The notes under the pieces: generated by a model
Databases searched by the model: none
Told to the model about the DNA's origin: nothing
The model's input: the letters and a program-made list of their open reading frames with translations, nothing else
Assembly: GCA_026398895.1 (NCBI GenBank)
Contig: JAPLRZ010000072.1
Span: 1 to 34,561 of the forward strand
Direction of reading: 5' to 3'
Length of the DNA: 34,561 nucleotides
Source: Methylococcales bacterium
Lineage (GTDB): Bacteria > Pseudomonadota > Gammaproteobacteria > Methylococcales > Methylomonadaceae
In this document: positions 23,280-34,400 of the stretch, one piece after another
Numbering within the stretch: the first letter of the stretch is position 1
Layout of the letters: every line of letters starts with the position of its first letter
Position numbers and translations under genes: made by a program

Positions 23280-24728
23280 TTATTTACTGAATAGAGAATA
23301 CAACGATCTATTTTTCAGTCCCAATGCAGCTTCATGTAAGGCTTCGGATAGGGTAGGGTGGGCGTGCATGGTTCTGGCTAGGTCTTCACTACTAGCGGAA
23401 AACTCCATTGCCAATACCGCTTCGGCAACCAGCTCTGATGCGTGTGTGCCGATAATGTGGACACCCAGTAAGGTATCGGTATCGGCATGAGCAATAATCT
23501 TAACCAGTCCTTCGTTTTTGCCTATCGCTTGAGCGCGAGCGTTAGTTTTTAACGAAAAAGAACTGACTTTAATCGATTCCCCCATTGCGCGTAACGCTTG
23601 TTCTGTTTGTCCAACCCACGCAATTTCTGGATCGGTGTAGATAACGCTGGGTAAAACATCGTAATCAATAGGATTGTGTATGCCTGCGATTTGTTCAGCA
23701 ACAAATACGCCTTCTTCAATACCTTTATGGGCTAACATAGGACCTAGTAAGGATAAATCACCGATGGCATAAACGCCTGGTAGATTGGTACGGCAGTTTT
23801 CGTTGACATGGACGTAGCCATTTTCATCTAGCAGTAAATCAGCTTCAGGTGCGGCTAAGTTGCCAGTATTGGGAGTACGACCTGAGGCAACAATCAGTTT
23901 ATCAACTCGTAAGGTGTGAGTACCTTCGCGGTCTTGATAGTTTATGGTGACTTTTTTATGATCTTTTTTAGCCGAGGTTACGCGTGATCCCATGCGTATA
24001 TCCAAGCCTTGAGTACGGTAGATTTGATAGGCTTGTGCGGCTAGTTGTTCATCAAGTAGCGACAAAAAGTTTTCTTGCGCATCCAGTAGAATGGTTTCTG
24101 CGCCAAGCCGACTCCAAATACTGGCTAGTTCAAGTCCAACTACGCCAGCACCAATAATTGCCAGTTTTTTAGGAATGCTGTTTAGGTGTAAAGCAGCAAC
24201 AGAATCAATAATAAACTCGTTGTCTATGGGGGCGCAGGCTAATTTAACAGGTGTTGAACTGGTCGCTAGAATGATATTATCGGCATCTAATATAACTGGA
24301 AGTTTTGAATCATCGACAGGCGTGGCTTCTACTTGACGGTTATTGAGCAGTTTACCTCTTGCAGGATAGCGATCAATTTTATGGTAATCAAACGCTTCGG
24401 CAAGCTGTAGTCTGAGTGTCTCAATAATATCGTCTTTACGTTGTATCATTTGCGGCATATCCAAGCTAATTGCTTGCACAGAAATACCGTGTTTTTTAGC
24501 ATCATGAACGAGCGCGTGGTACAGCTTGGCGGATTCTAGCAAGGCGATGGAGGCAAGACAGCCCGCATTAAGAAAAAATCCACCTAAACCACTTTTGCCA
24601 TTTTTATCTAGCCAATTGTCAATGCAGGCAGTTTTTAAACCAAGTTGCGCACAACGCAGAGCGGCTGTGTAACCCGCTGGTCCTGCACCGATAACGATAA
24701 CGTCGTAATGTGTTTGTGTGTGTGTCAT
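23280..24728 (-). CDS. lpd: dihydrolipoamide dehydrogenase-like flavoprotein lacking the redox cysteine pair
   Basis: 482 residues, E3 length. E3 normally reoxidises the lipoyl group of the 2-oxoglutarate dehydrogenase core with FAD and NAD. Intact: the FAD site VIGAGPAGYTAAL (12-24), the NAD site IGAGVVGLELAS, GRTPNT, YAIGD, and the catalytic His-Glu stretch HAHPTLSEALHEAA. Broken: the active-site block reads GGFFLNAGCLASIALL (49-64) where the family has GGTCLNVGCIPSKALL, so the first cysteine is Phe52, only Cys57 remains, and the conserved Pro and Lys are Ala59 and Ile61. Normal disulfide chemistry should be impossible. There is no frameshift and the rest is well preserved. It starts 4 bases after sucB stops, in the same operon. 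Confidence 0.9.
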   Translation of the reverse strand: MTHTQTHYDVIVIGAGPAGYTAALRCAQLGLKTACIDNWLDKNGKSGLGGFFLNAGCLASIALLESAKLYHALVHDAKKHGISVQAISLDMPQMIQRKDDIIETLRLQLAEAFDYHKIDRYPARGKLLNNRQVEATPVDDSKLPVILDADNIILATSSTPVKLACAPIDNEFIIDSVAALHLNSIPKKLAIIGAGVVGLELASIWSRLGAETILLDAQENFLSLLDEQLAAQAYQIYRTQGLDIRMGSRVTSAKKDHKKVTINYQDREGTHTLRVDKLIVASGRTPNTGNLAAPEADLLLDENGYVHVNENCRTNLPGVYAIGDLSLLGPMLAHKGIEEGVFVAEQIAGIHNPIDYDVLPSVIYTDPEIAWVGQTEQALRAMGESIKVSSFSLKTNARAQAIGKNEGLVKIIAHADTDTLLGVHIIGTHASELVAEAVLAMEFSASSEDLARTMHAHPTLSEALHEAALGLKNRSLYSLFSK

Positions 24729-24732
24729 AGTC

Positions 24733-25965
24733 TTAAATGTTCAGCAGTAGGTGAGCAGGGGATTCTAGGCATTCTTTAATAGTCACTAGAAACTGTACGG
24801 CTTCGCGACCATCGACTAAGCGATGGTCATAAGAAAGAGCAAGATACATAATGGGTCGAATTACAATTTGACCATTCTCGACTACGGCGCGTTCCTTAAT
24901 CGCGTGCATTCCTAAGATAGCGCATTGCGGAGGGTTGAGTATTGGAGTCGATAGCATTGAACCAAACACGCCGCCATTAGTAATGGTAAATGTACCGCCT
25001 TTTAAGTCATCATAGCTGAGTGTGTTATTGCGAGCTTTTTCGCCAAAGCTGGCAATACTTTTTTCGATGCCCGCAAAATCCAGCTGATCCGCATCACGCA
25101 GCACTGGCACAATTAAGCCTTTTGGTGTGCTGACCGCAATGCCGAAATCATAGTAACCATGATAAATAATATCGGTTTCATCAATAGAGGCGTTAATCGC
25201 AGGAAACTTTTTTAATGCTTCGATGGAGGCTTTGACAAAAAACGACATAAAGCCCAACTTAACTTCATGTTTTTGTTCAAATCGAATTTTGTATTGATTG
25301 CGTAGGTCGATAACTGCCTGCATATTCACCTCATTAAAGGTGGTGAGCATTGCCGCATTTTGTTGGGCTTGTAATAAGCGTTCAGCGACTTTTGCTCTTA
25401 AGCGCGTCATGGCGACACGCTGTTCAGGACGTAGATTTGATGCGGATACTGCGGGTTCTATCGTTGCAATAGCTTCTACTTTCACTTGTGGAGCGGGGGC
25501 AGCTATGATGACAGGCGCGGATTTTTCGGGTGGTTGCTTGTTAAGATGATCCATGACATCAATTTTTGTGAGGCGACCGCTTTTTCCCGTGCCTGTAATT
25601 TCAGCTGGGTCTAGGGCGTTTTCATTAATCAGACGGCGCACGGAAGGGCTGAGTGGAATATCGCCCTCTTTATTCATTGTGGGTTGGAGATCAGGCTTTG
25701 CTTGATTGTTAGGCACAGCCAGAGTTCCTTGCGTATCAATTATTGCAAGCAATTCACCGCTGGTGACAATCGCGCCACTGTCTTTGAGAATTTGGCTGAT
25801 AATGCCCGTTTCTGGCGCGGTCACTTCGAGCGTGACTTTATCGGTTTCCAAATCAACAAGGCTTTCGTTTTTATTGACTGTGTCGCCTGCTTGTTTGTGC
25901 CAAGTAATCAGCGTTGCATCGGCAACAGATTCGGGTAAAACGGGTACTAAGACTTCAATGCTCAT
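24733..25965 (-). CDS. sucB: 2-oxoglutarate dehydrogenase E2, dihydrolipoyl succinyltransferase
   Basis: 410 residues. An N-terminal lipoyl domain (1-78) carries the lipoylated Lys in [12 protein letters not shown]; the E1/E3-binding domain (about 107-145) reads [21 protein letters not shown]; the catalytic domain (about 180-410) ends with the chloramphenicol-acetyltransferase-like motif [15 protein letters not shown]. It transfers succinyl from lipoyl to CoA in the TCA cycle. The ATG at 25965 comes one base after the sucA stop and its AGGA site lies in the end of sucA, so the pair is coupled. An upstream in-frame extension inside sucA is not used. No damage is seen, in contrast to the E3 gene that follows. 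Confidence 0.96.
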   Translation of the reverse strand: MSIEVLVPVLPESVADATLITWHKQAGDTVNKNESLVDLETDKVTLEVTAPETGIISQILKDSGAIVTSGELLAIIDTQGTLAVPNNQAKPDLQPTMNKEGDIPLSPSVRRLINENALDPAEITGTGKSGRLTKIDVMDHLNKQPPEKSAPVIIAAPAPQVKVEAIATIEPAVSASNLRPEQRVAMTRLRAKVAERLLQAQQNAAMLTTFNEVNMQAVIDLRNQYKIRFEQKHEVKLGFMSFFVKASIEALKKFPAINASIDETDIIYHGYYDFGIAVSTPKGLIVPVLRDADQLDFAGIEKSIASFGEKARNNTLSYDDLKGGTFTITNGGVFGSMLSTPILNPPQCAILGMHAIKERAVVENGQIVIRPIMYLALSYDHRLVDGREAVQFLVTIKECLESPAHLLLNI

Positions 25966-25966
25966 A

Positions 25967-28798
25967 TTATTTTCCTGAAAGATTGCCGTAGAGTGCGTCG
26001 TGAACGACGGCTTTTTGTTGTTCGATATGGACGTGAAACTTACCCACCGCAGGCGAGGCAGAGGGTTCACGACCCGTATAAGTGACACTGACACGTGAGT
26101 CTAGGTTATCAATAAAATGATGGTTGGAATTATACCAAACCCCTTGATTTTTAGGTTCTTCCTGACACCAGACAAATTCTTTAAGATGGGTGTAGTTGGC
26201 TATTTCCGCTTTAAATAAATCGCTAGGAAAAGGATATATTTGTTCAAGACGGGCAATTGCAACGTGTTTAAGGTTGTTAGCGTCTTCACGCCGCGCTTCC
26301 AATAAGTCAAAATAGACTTTACCCGAACAAAATACGAGACGGGTAATTTTTTTGGGATTATGGTAATCCTGCTCTCCAATGACTGACTGAAACTGCCCTG
26401 TGGTCAAATCTTCCAGTGTGGAAACTGCCAGTTTATGGCGCAATAAACTTTTTGGACTCATTATTATTAGGGGTTTTCGATAGGGTCTAATCATTTGCCG
26501 CCGCAATAAATGAAAGATTTGTGCGGGGGTCGTTGGGCTACACACCTGCATATTATGTTCAGCGCAAAGCTGTAAATAGCGTTCTAATCGCGCTGAAGAA
26601 TGTTCTGGACCTTGTCCTTCAAAACCATGCGGCAATAACATGACTAAGCCACATAAACGTCCCCATTTGGTTTCACCCGAACTGATAAATTGATCGATAA
26701 CCACTTGCGCACCATTAGCAAAATCGCCAAATTGGGCTTCCCAGATGACTAAAGTGCTAGGTGTGGTGGTGCTGTATCCGTATTCAAACCCTAATACCCC
26801 TGCTTCAGAGAGTAGTGAATCATAAATCTGTACATTACCTTGGTCTTCAGTGAGATGTCTAATCGGTATGTAGGTTTTGTTATTGACTTGATTATGCAGC
26901 ACCGCATGACGATGGACAAATGTGCCGCGTCCTACGTCTTGTCCTATTAGACGAATCGCGTGTTTTTCCACCGCCAGCGTGGCATACGCTAAATTTTCAG
27001 CAAACCCCCAATCTAAGGGCATTGCACCTGCTGCCATTTTACGGCGATTTTCCATCACTTTAGCAACACGCGGATGTAACTCGAAGCCTATAGGTAAGTG
27101 TTGCATGGCTTCATTACAAAAACGCAGGTGTTCCATAGTAATCGCGGTATCACAGGGCGATTCCCAACGGTTGTTTAGAAACTTATTCCATTGAGTGCTG
27201 TAGAGATAATGGTCTCCTGATAACACGGGTCTGGAAACTACCTGTCCTGCTTCCAATAAATTTTGGTAATCCTGCTCCATTGCCAGCGACTGTTCCGAAC
27301 TAATAACGCCTTCGGCTATCAGTTTTTCAGCGTATAGTTTGCGCGTGGTTTTATGGCTGCGAATTTTTTTGTACATCAAAGGCTGTGTGGTAGCGGGTTC
27401 ATCCGCTTCATTATGCCCTAAGCGACGATAACAAATAAGGTCGATGACTACGTCTTTTTGATACAGCATACGAAAATCAAGCGCGAGGCGAGTCACAAAT
27501 AATACCGCTTCTGGGTCATCGCCGTTGACGTGAAACACAGGCGCGTGAATCATGCTGGCAATATCAGTGCAGTATAAGGTCGAACGCGCATCTTGCGGGT
27601 TACTGGTGGTAAAGCCAATTTGATTGTTGATAACGATATGCACCGTTCCACCTGTAGAAAAGGCGCGGGTTTGTGACATATTGAGCGTTTCCATCACGAT
27701 GCCTTGTCCTGAAAAAGCAGCATCACCATGAATAAGGATTGGAATAACGATGGCTTTTCCATTTTCCCCAGCGCGATCTTGACGGGCTTTGACCGAGCCT
27801 TCGACCACAGGATTGATGATTTCTAAATGTGATGGATTAAATGCCAATGTTAAATGCACAGCACCTGCTGATGTTTCAATATCAGAGGAAAATCCCATGT
27901 GATATTTAACGTCGCCTGAGCGTACGCCTGGAGAAGGTTTAGATTTACCCTCAAATTCATCGAATAAACTGGCAGGGCTTTTGCCCAAAATATTGACCAG
28001 CACATTTAAACGACCTCGGTGCGCCATACCAATGACCAGTTCTTTAACGCCTTTAGCTCCTGCACATTCAATTAATTCATCGAGAATCGGAATTAATGCT
28101 TCACCACCTTCCAATGAAAAACGTTTTTGTCCGACAAATTTATTCTGTAAATGGGTTTCTATGCCTTCTGCTGCGGTGAGTAATTTGAGTGTCCAACGTT
28201 TTTTTTCAGCGTCTACCACTAAATTGTTTTTAGAGCTTTCTAAGCGACTGATTAACCAGCGGCGAATCTGGGTATCAACAATGTGCATATACTCAGAGCC
28301 AATGCTTCCGCAGTAGATTTCTTTTAAACTGGCAATAATGTCGCGTAACGGCAATCTATCAATACCATACAACGCGCCCGTGTCGAATAGAGTATCCATG
28401 TCAGGTTCAGCAAGACCGTAATAGCTAGGATCAAGATCGGCTGGAATGGTTGTGGTTTTTCCTAAGGGATTGTTGTTGGCAATTTGATGTCCACGCACAC
28501 GATAATGATTAATCAACCTCGCAACAGCAGATTGTTTTTGCACACTTTCTTGAGTAAAGCCTTGTAGTGCGGCTAATCGACTTGGCGATTTTACCGCAAG
28601 CTGGGCAAAACGTTCAACGACTGGACTGTGTGGTGTTTCATAATCAACGCCTTGATGTATGGTTTTGAAGTGTTCCTGCCAACTGGATTCAACCGACTCA
28701 GGATCTTCTAAAAAACGCTCATACATATCTTCAATGAAATTGGCATTACTGCCATACAGAGATGAAGAATCTTGAAAAAGTTTAATCAGTTTACTCAT
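25967..28798 (-). CDS. sucA: 2-oxoglutarate dehydrogenase E1
   Basis: 943 residues, normal length (E. coli 933). E1 decarboxylates 2-oxoglutarate with thiamine diphosphate and succinylates the lipoyl group of E2. The N-terminal tail [27 protein letters not shown], the [11 protein letters not shown] block, the thiamine site with [30 protein letters not shown], and [17 protein letters not shown], and the transketolase-like part ([38 protein letters not shown]) are all complete. First gene of sucA-sucB-lpd. Type I methanotrophs have often been reported to lack this activity, so an intact E1-E2 pair with a damaged E3 is noteworthy. Confidence 0.97.
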   Translation of the reverse strand: MSKLIKLFQDSSSLYGSNANFIEDMYERFLEDPESVESSWQEHFKTIHQGVDYETPHSPVVERFAQLAVKSPSRLAALQGFTQESVQKQSAVARLINHYRVRGHQIANNNPLGKTTTIPADLDPSYYGLAEPDMDTLFDTGALYGIDRLPLRDIIASLKEIYCGSIGSEYMHIVDTQIRRWLISRLESSKNNLVVDAEKKRWTLKLLTAAEGIETHLQNKFVGQKRFSLEGGEALIPILDELIECAGAKGVKELVIGMAHRGRLNVLVNILGKSPASLFDEFEGKSKPSPGVRSGDVKYHMGFSSDIETSAGAVHLTLAFNPSHLEIINPVVEGSVKARQDRAGENGKAIVIPILIHGDAAFSGQGIVMETLNMSQTRAFSTGGTVHIVINNQIGFTTSNPQDARSTLYCTDIASMIHAPVFHVNGDDPEAVLFVTRLALDFRMLYQKDVVIDLICYRRLGHNEADEPATTQPLMYKKIRSHKTTRKLYAEKLIAEGVISSEQSLAMEQDYQNLLEAGQVVSRPVLSGDHYLYSTQWNKFLNNRWESPCDTAITMEHLRFCNEAMQHLPIGFELHPRVAKVMENRRKMAAGAMPLDWGFAENLAYATLAVEKHAIRLIGQDVGRGTFVHRHAVLHNQVNNKTYIPIRHLTEDQGNVQIYDSLLSEAGVLGFEYGYSTTTPSTLVIWEAQFGDFANGAQVVIDQFISSGETKWGRLCGLVMLLPHGFEGQGPEHSSARLERYLQLCAEHNMQVCSPTTPAQIFHLLRRQMIRPYRKPLIIMSPKSLLRHKLAVSTLEDLTTGQFQSVIGEQDYHNPKKITRLVFCSGKVYFDLLEARREDANNLKHVAIARLEQIYPFPSDLFKAEIANYTHLKEFVWCQEEPKNQGVWYNSNHHFIDNLDSRVSVTYTGREPSASPAVGKFHVHIEQQKAVVHDALYGNLSGK

Positions 28799-28918
28799 TA
28801 TAGTTATCCAACTTGTTCAGAGAGTTTTTCTTTATGGTACGTCCGAAGTGGTTTGTTGCCAAGTTCTACTGTGGTAATTGTTAGTAACATTTGAAGTAAA
28901 ACTTTGTTTCAGGCTAAA

Positions 28919-28946
28919 AAAAGCCCCATTGCTAGGGGCTTTTTTA
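28919..28946. terminator. bidirectional terminator
   Basis: AGCCCC pairs with GGGGCT around ATTGCTA, with an A-run on the left and a T-run on the right. It ends the CBS-domain gene, whose stop is 4 bases away on the minus strand, and can also act on plus-strand transcripts. Confidence 0.85.
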
Positions 28947-28949
28947 TAA

Positions 28950-29411
28950 TTATTTGTGGCTAACACCTTCGGCAATTCTTTTTTCTCGATGTTCACTGGC
29001 TTTTTCTAACTTAGCAAAAACGCGCAGAATGTCGGTTGCTGAGATGATTCCCAGTAATTTATTGTCTTTATCAACGACAGGCAGCGCACCAATGCGATTG
29101 TTTACCATAATGCTCGCCGCTTCAGAAACATAGGACTCTGGGTGTATGGTCAACACGCCACGGTGCATAATGTTTTGTACTTTTTTGTGTACAACGTGCA
29201 TTTCTGATGTGCCTTCAATAATATTAGAGTTGGTTCGCGGCCCTAAGACTTTGTACAGGTCACGATCTGAAACAATACCAATGACTTTACCTTTTTCAAC
29301 CACGGGTAGATGACGAATTTTTTCATAATGAATCAGAAAAAATACACGATCGATTAAATCATGCTGCTCGACGGTAAATACCTTGGATGTCATTATATCT
29401 TCAACACGCAT
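28950..29411 (-). CDS. two-CBS-domain protein
   Basis: 153 residues made of two CBS domains: about 5-65 (DIMTSKVFTVEQ...LPVVEKGKVIGIVSDRDLYKVLG) and about 80-140 (IMHRGVLTIHPESYVSEAASIMVNNRIGALPVVDKDNKLLGIISATDILRV). CBS pairs bind adenine nucleotides such as AMP, ATP or S-adenosylmethionine and pass on energy state to a partner. No effector domain is attached, so the partner is unknown; the closest neighbours are sucA and the divergently transcribed adk, whose product sets the AMP/ATP ratio, which may be coincidence. Strong ribosome binding site (AGGAG) just before the ATG; ends in a terminator. Confidence 0.93.
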   Translation of the reverse strand: MRVEDIMTSKVFTVEQHDLIDRVFFLIHYEKIRHLPVVEKGKVIGIVSDRDLYKVLGPRTNSNIIEGTSEMHVVHKKVQNIMHRGVLTIHPESYVSEAASIMVNNRIGALPVVDKDNKLLGIISATDILRVFAKLEKASEHREKRIAEGVSHK

Positions 29412-29518
29412 TACAAACTCCTACAATAAACAAATAAATTTCACAAGGATAGGGAAATAAGTATATTTTTACAAGAGATAAAAGTTGATGTGTTATAAAA
29501 TGTCACTTTTAGGCGTAA

Positions 29519-30226
<708 letters not shown>

Positions 30227-30320
30227 GGCACTACTATCATGTTAAAGTGTCCACAGTAATATATACTCAAGCGTTTTAGACGTGGCTGATAACTGTCAGC
30301 TATAACAGAGGGAGAACAAT

Positions 30321-31343
30321 GTGACAAAACTGTATAACGTGGCAGTCGTTGGTGCGACAGGCGCAGTAGGCGAGGCTATGCTTGCTATTTTAGAAGAGCG
30401 GAACTTCCCAGTAGGTGAGGTGTATGCGTTGGCAAGCAGTCATTCGGTCGGCAAACGTATTCCCTTTAAAGGCGAGTCATTAAAAGTACAAGATTTAGCA
30501 ACCTTTGATTTCTCTAAAGCTCACATTGGTTTATTTTCGCCAGGTGCGAGCGTGTCAGAAATTTACGCGCCTATTGCCGCAGCGGCAGGTTGTGTTGTGA
30601 TTGATAACACCTCACAATTTCGCTATGATGATGATATTCCTCTGATTGTCCCTGAGGTAAATCCAGAAAAAATCGCCGACTATAAAAATCGCGGTATCAT
30701 TGCCAACCCTAATTGCTCAACGATTCAAATGCTGGTAGCACTAAAACCCATTTATGATGCGGTAGGTATTACGCGCATTAATGTTTGTACTTATCAAGCT
30801 GTATCAGGTACGGGTAAAGAAGCCATTGAAGAATTAGGCAGGCAGTCTGCTAATTTATTTAACTTACAACCGATTGTTTCTAGTGTTTATCCCAAACAAA
30901 TCGCTTTTAATGTATTACCACAAATCGATGTCTTCATGGATAATGGCTATACTAAAGAAGAAATGAAAATGGTTTGGGAAACACAAAAAATTCTCGGTGA
31001 TGATAGAGTGCTTGTTAATGCAACAGCGGTGCGTGTTCCTGTGTTTTATGGTCACTCAGAAGCCGTTCATATTGAAACTCGTGATAAAATCACTGCTGAG
31101 GCGGTTAGAGCGTTACTTGAGCAAGCAGAAGGTGTAACAGTAATGGATGAACGAGTTAATGGTGGGTATCCCACTGCTGTGACTGAATCGGCTGGTCACG
31201 ACGGTGTGTTTGTCGGACGTATTCGAGAAGATATATCGCATCCGCAAGGAATAGATTTATGGGTGGTTAGTGACAATGTCCGTAAGGGAGCTGCACTAAA
31301 CAGTGTGCAAATTGCAGAAGTGCTGGTAAAAAAATACATCTAA
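30321..31343 (+). CDS. asd: aspartate-semialdehyde dehydrogenase
   Basis: 340 residues, USG-1/long-type ASADH length. It reduces aspartyl phosphate to aspartate semialdehyde for lysine, threonine, methionine and cell-wall diaminopimelate. NADP site VVGATGAVGEAML (9-21), the nucleophile cysteine in NPNCSTIQM, and the motif GTGKEAIEELGRQS; the substrate and base His region is in VFYGHSEAVHIET. The start is GTG at 30321 with GGGAGAA immediately upstream; the neighbouring ATG is followed at once by a stop. fimV follows after 69 bases, the order typical of gammaproteobacteria. Confidence 0.96.
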   Translation: MTKLYNVAVVGATGAVGEAMLAILEERNFPVGEVYALASSHSVGKRIPFKGESLKVQDLATFDFSKAHIGLFSPGASVSEIYAPIAAAAGCVVIDNTSQFRYDDDIPLIVPEVNPEKIADYKNRGIIANPNCSTIQMLVALKPIYDAVGITRINVCTYQAVSGTGKEAIEELGRQSANLFNLQPIVSSVYPKQIAFNVLPQIDVFMDNGYTKEEMKMVWETQKILGDDRVLVNATAVRVPVFYGHSEAVHIETRDKITAEAVRALLEQAEGVTVMDERVNGGYPTAVTESAGHDGVFVGRIREDISHPQGIDLWVVSDNVRKGAALNSVQIAEVLVKKYI

Positions 31344-31412
31344 GCTAAGCTTGTCTGTATATTTTACTGTTGGTGGTATGAGACTGTGGTAACTAGTGTG
31401 AAGGAGAGTGGT

Positions 31413-34400
31413 GTGCGCAATTTAACTAAAACTTTAGCGATACTATCGTTACTGACCCCAGTTGTCGGGTATCCGTTAGGGATGGGCGATCTTAAATTGC
31501 ATTCAGCTCTGAATCAAAATCTAAATGCTGAGATTCCGTTAACCTTGTCGGCGGGTGAAAGCACAGCTGACATCAAGGTGAGTTTGGCATCAGCGGCTAA
31601 GTTTGATGAAAAGGGAGTGCCGTGGACTTATTTTCTGTCGAAAATTAAATTTCAGGTAGTTAATGCGAATGGTGCGGCAGTCATTAAGATTAGCTCACAA
31701 GAAGCACTGAAAGAGCCTTTTTTAAATCTAGTGGTCGAAGTTAGTTGGTCTAAGGGTAATTTGTATCGTGAATTTACCGTACTCGTTGATCCGCCTTCAA
31801 CTTATAATCCTACCGCATCTGTTGTTACACCAACTATTGTTGCACCAACTACGGCTAAATTACCTGTAGTAGAAGCTACGCCTGTAATCGTGGCGAAAGC
31901 ACCTTTAGCCACCCCGTCTACTCCAATTGCAAGTAATACGCCCACTCCAGCGAATAAACTGTTCACAGTGCCTACCACGACTACGCCATCAATTGATGGC
32001 AAATCACCTGTCGTTGTTGCTCCAATAGTGCCTAGTAAATTACCTTTAGCTACGCCCCCTCTTGCGGTTGTTGATAAACCAGCTTTAGCTACTGTAACAG
32101 TGGCTAAACCTGTTGAAGCTGTTTCATCAAAAAGTAGCAGTTATGGTCCTATACACAAAAAAGAAACGCTGTGGAGTATCGGCGTAAAATTTAGTAAAGA
32201 ACGTGGTGTGTCTGTTGAACAAATGCTAATGGCAATTTATGAAGCAAATCCCGATGCGTTCAGCAGAAATAATGTATTTGGCTTAATGTCAGGTGCAATC
32301 TTGCAAATCCCAGAAAGAGGAGCTGAGGCAAAATTATCCAGTGAAGAGGCGACAGCGGCATACGCTCTACAAAAAAAGGCATGGAGAAATGGCGCGACAT
32401 TACCGCGTACTAATGCGTTTGCAGCTACGACGAAAGAGATTGTAATTGAGCCAGTTATAACACCCGACAAGATGTCAAAACCAGTTATAAACGTCTCAGA
32501 TAGCAATCAAAAAAAAACTCCTACTGCTGAGCCATTAAAGATTTCAGAATCGACAAAAGAATCGGTAAAACCGCCAGAAGTTATTAAGGAATCAGCTAAA
32601 CCTTTGGAGACATCTAAAGAGCAGGCTGAGTCACCAGTGGATGCTTCTTTGTTGGGTAGGGTAGCTGCACTTGAAAAACAGTTAAAAGCAACGAGAAGAG
32701 AGCTTGCTACTAAAGAAAAACAGATTGATCAGATAAAAAATAAATCACAGGTAATGCCAGATGTATCCTCTGACATCACAAATCCAATTCCCGTTGAAGT
32801 AAAGCCTGTTACACCTGTTGAGATAAAGTCCACTAAGCTCACTGAGGTAAAGCCTGCTCCAGTGGCTGAGGTAAAGCCTGCTCCAGTGGCAGAGGTAAAG
32901 CCTACTCCAGTGGCTGAGGTAAAACCTACTCCAGTGGCTGAGGTAAAACCTGCTCCAGTGGCTGAGGTAAAACCTGCTCCAGTGGCAGAAGTAAAACCTG
33001 CTCCAGTGGCAGAAGTAAAACCTGCTCCAGTGGCAGAAGTAAAACCTGCTCCAGTGGCAGAAGTAAAGCCTGTTGTCACACTCGGAACGATAAATCCAGC
33101 AGTCTCATTTGACCCTATCAAGTCTTTTTCTCTCCTTGAAACGACAAAACCAGCGATACCACTAGAGCTGATAAAGCCAATTGTCACTGCGGTTGTAAAA
33201 CCTGCTCCAGTGGCAGAAGTAAAACCTGCTCCAGTGGCAGAAGTAAAGCCTGCTCCAGTGGCAGAAGTAAAACCCGCTCCAGTGGCAGAAGTAAAACCTG
33301 CTCCAGTGGCAGAAGTAAAGCCTGCTCCAGTGGCAGAAGTAAAGCCCGCTCCAGTGGCAGAAGTAAAACCCGCTCCAGTGGCAGAAGTAGTACCTGATGA
33401 AGAGGATATAGGTATATTTGGGTCATTGGATACTTACTATTTTGGTGCTGCTGGACTTGGATTGCTGTCACTACTTGGATGGCTTTTATGGAGAAGACGT
33501 AAGCTTATAGATGAGCCGCCAGTGTATCCATATCCATCTCCTAGACCATTTCCAACTAGAAGTGATCCGAGTGTAGGTGGTGAGGATGAAATTGATAAAG
33601 CACCGTTTATTGCCGCTGGACCGAGTATTTTCGTAGATGATTGGGCTGATATTGATTCGGGTGATGGTGATATTGATCCCATTGCTGAGGCAGATGTTTA
33701 TTTAGCGTACGCGCGTTATCAGCAAGCAGAGGAGTTGATGCGGGATGCTATTAGAGATCAACCTCAGCGTGATGAATGTAAACTGAAGCTTTTGGAGATT
33801 TTTTATGCAAGTGAAAACAAAGAAGCTTTTGAAGCCTACGCAGGTGAATTAGCGAGAGCTGGTAAAAAAGGCGACATTGATTTCTGGGAAAAAGTAATAG
33901 AAATGGGCAGTGAAATTTGCGCTGGATCATCGTTATTTTCTTTTGATGCGGGTGATAGTATAGTAACTTCAACATCTTCAAAAGTGAAAGTGGCAAGCAC
34001 TCAGAAAAATGACGCACCCTTAGTGAAAGATTTTTCGTCGGATTCTGATGATTTTGCTATCGATGAACAGCTAGATGGAAAAGCCACTACAGATGCAACA
34101 CCAGATGACAATAAAGACGACTTTGATTCGTTTGATTTTAATGATTTGGAAATGGATAGCAGCGTTGGTGTAGATACTGATGGCATGGGATCAGCTGACG
34201 ACAAAGACGATTTTGATTTTGATGACTTTGATGATTTTGCGCTAGATAGCAAAGCCGATGCCGTGCCTGACAGCGCAATTGCAACCCCCGTCTCTGTAGC
34301 AGACAACAAAGACGACTTTAACTCCTTTGACTTTGATGATTTTGCGCTGGATAGCAAAGCCGATGCCGTGCCTGACAGCGCAATTGTAACCCCTGTAGCA

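Noticed and set aside
32841..33389. Regular 24-bp repeats as a CRISPR array
   Set aside because: There are no spacers between units. The period is a multiple of three and codes for VAEVKPAP inside fimV.
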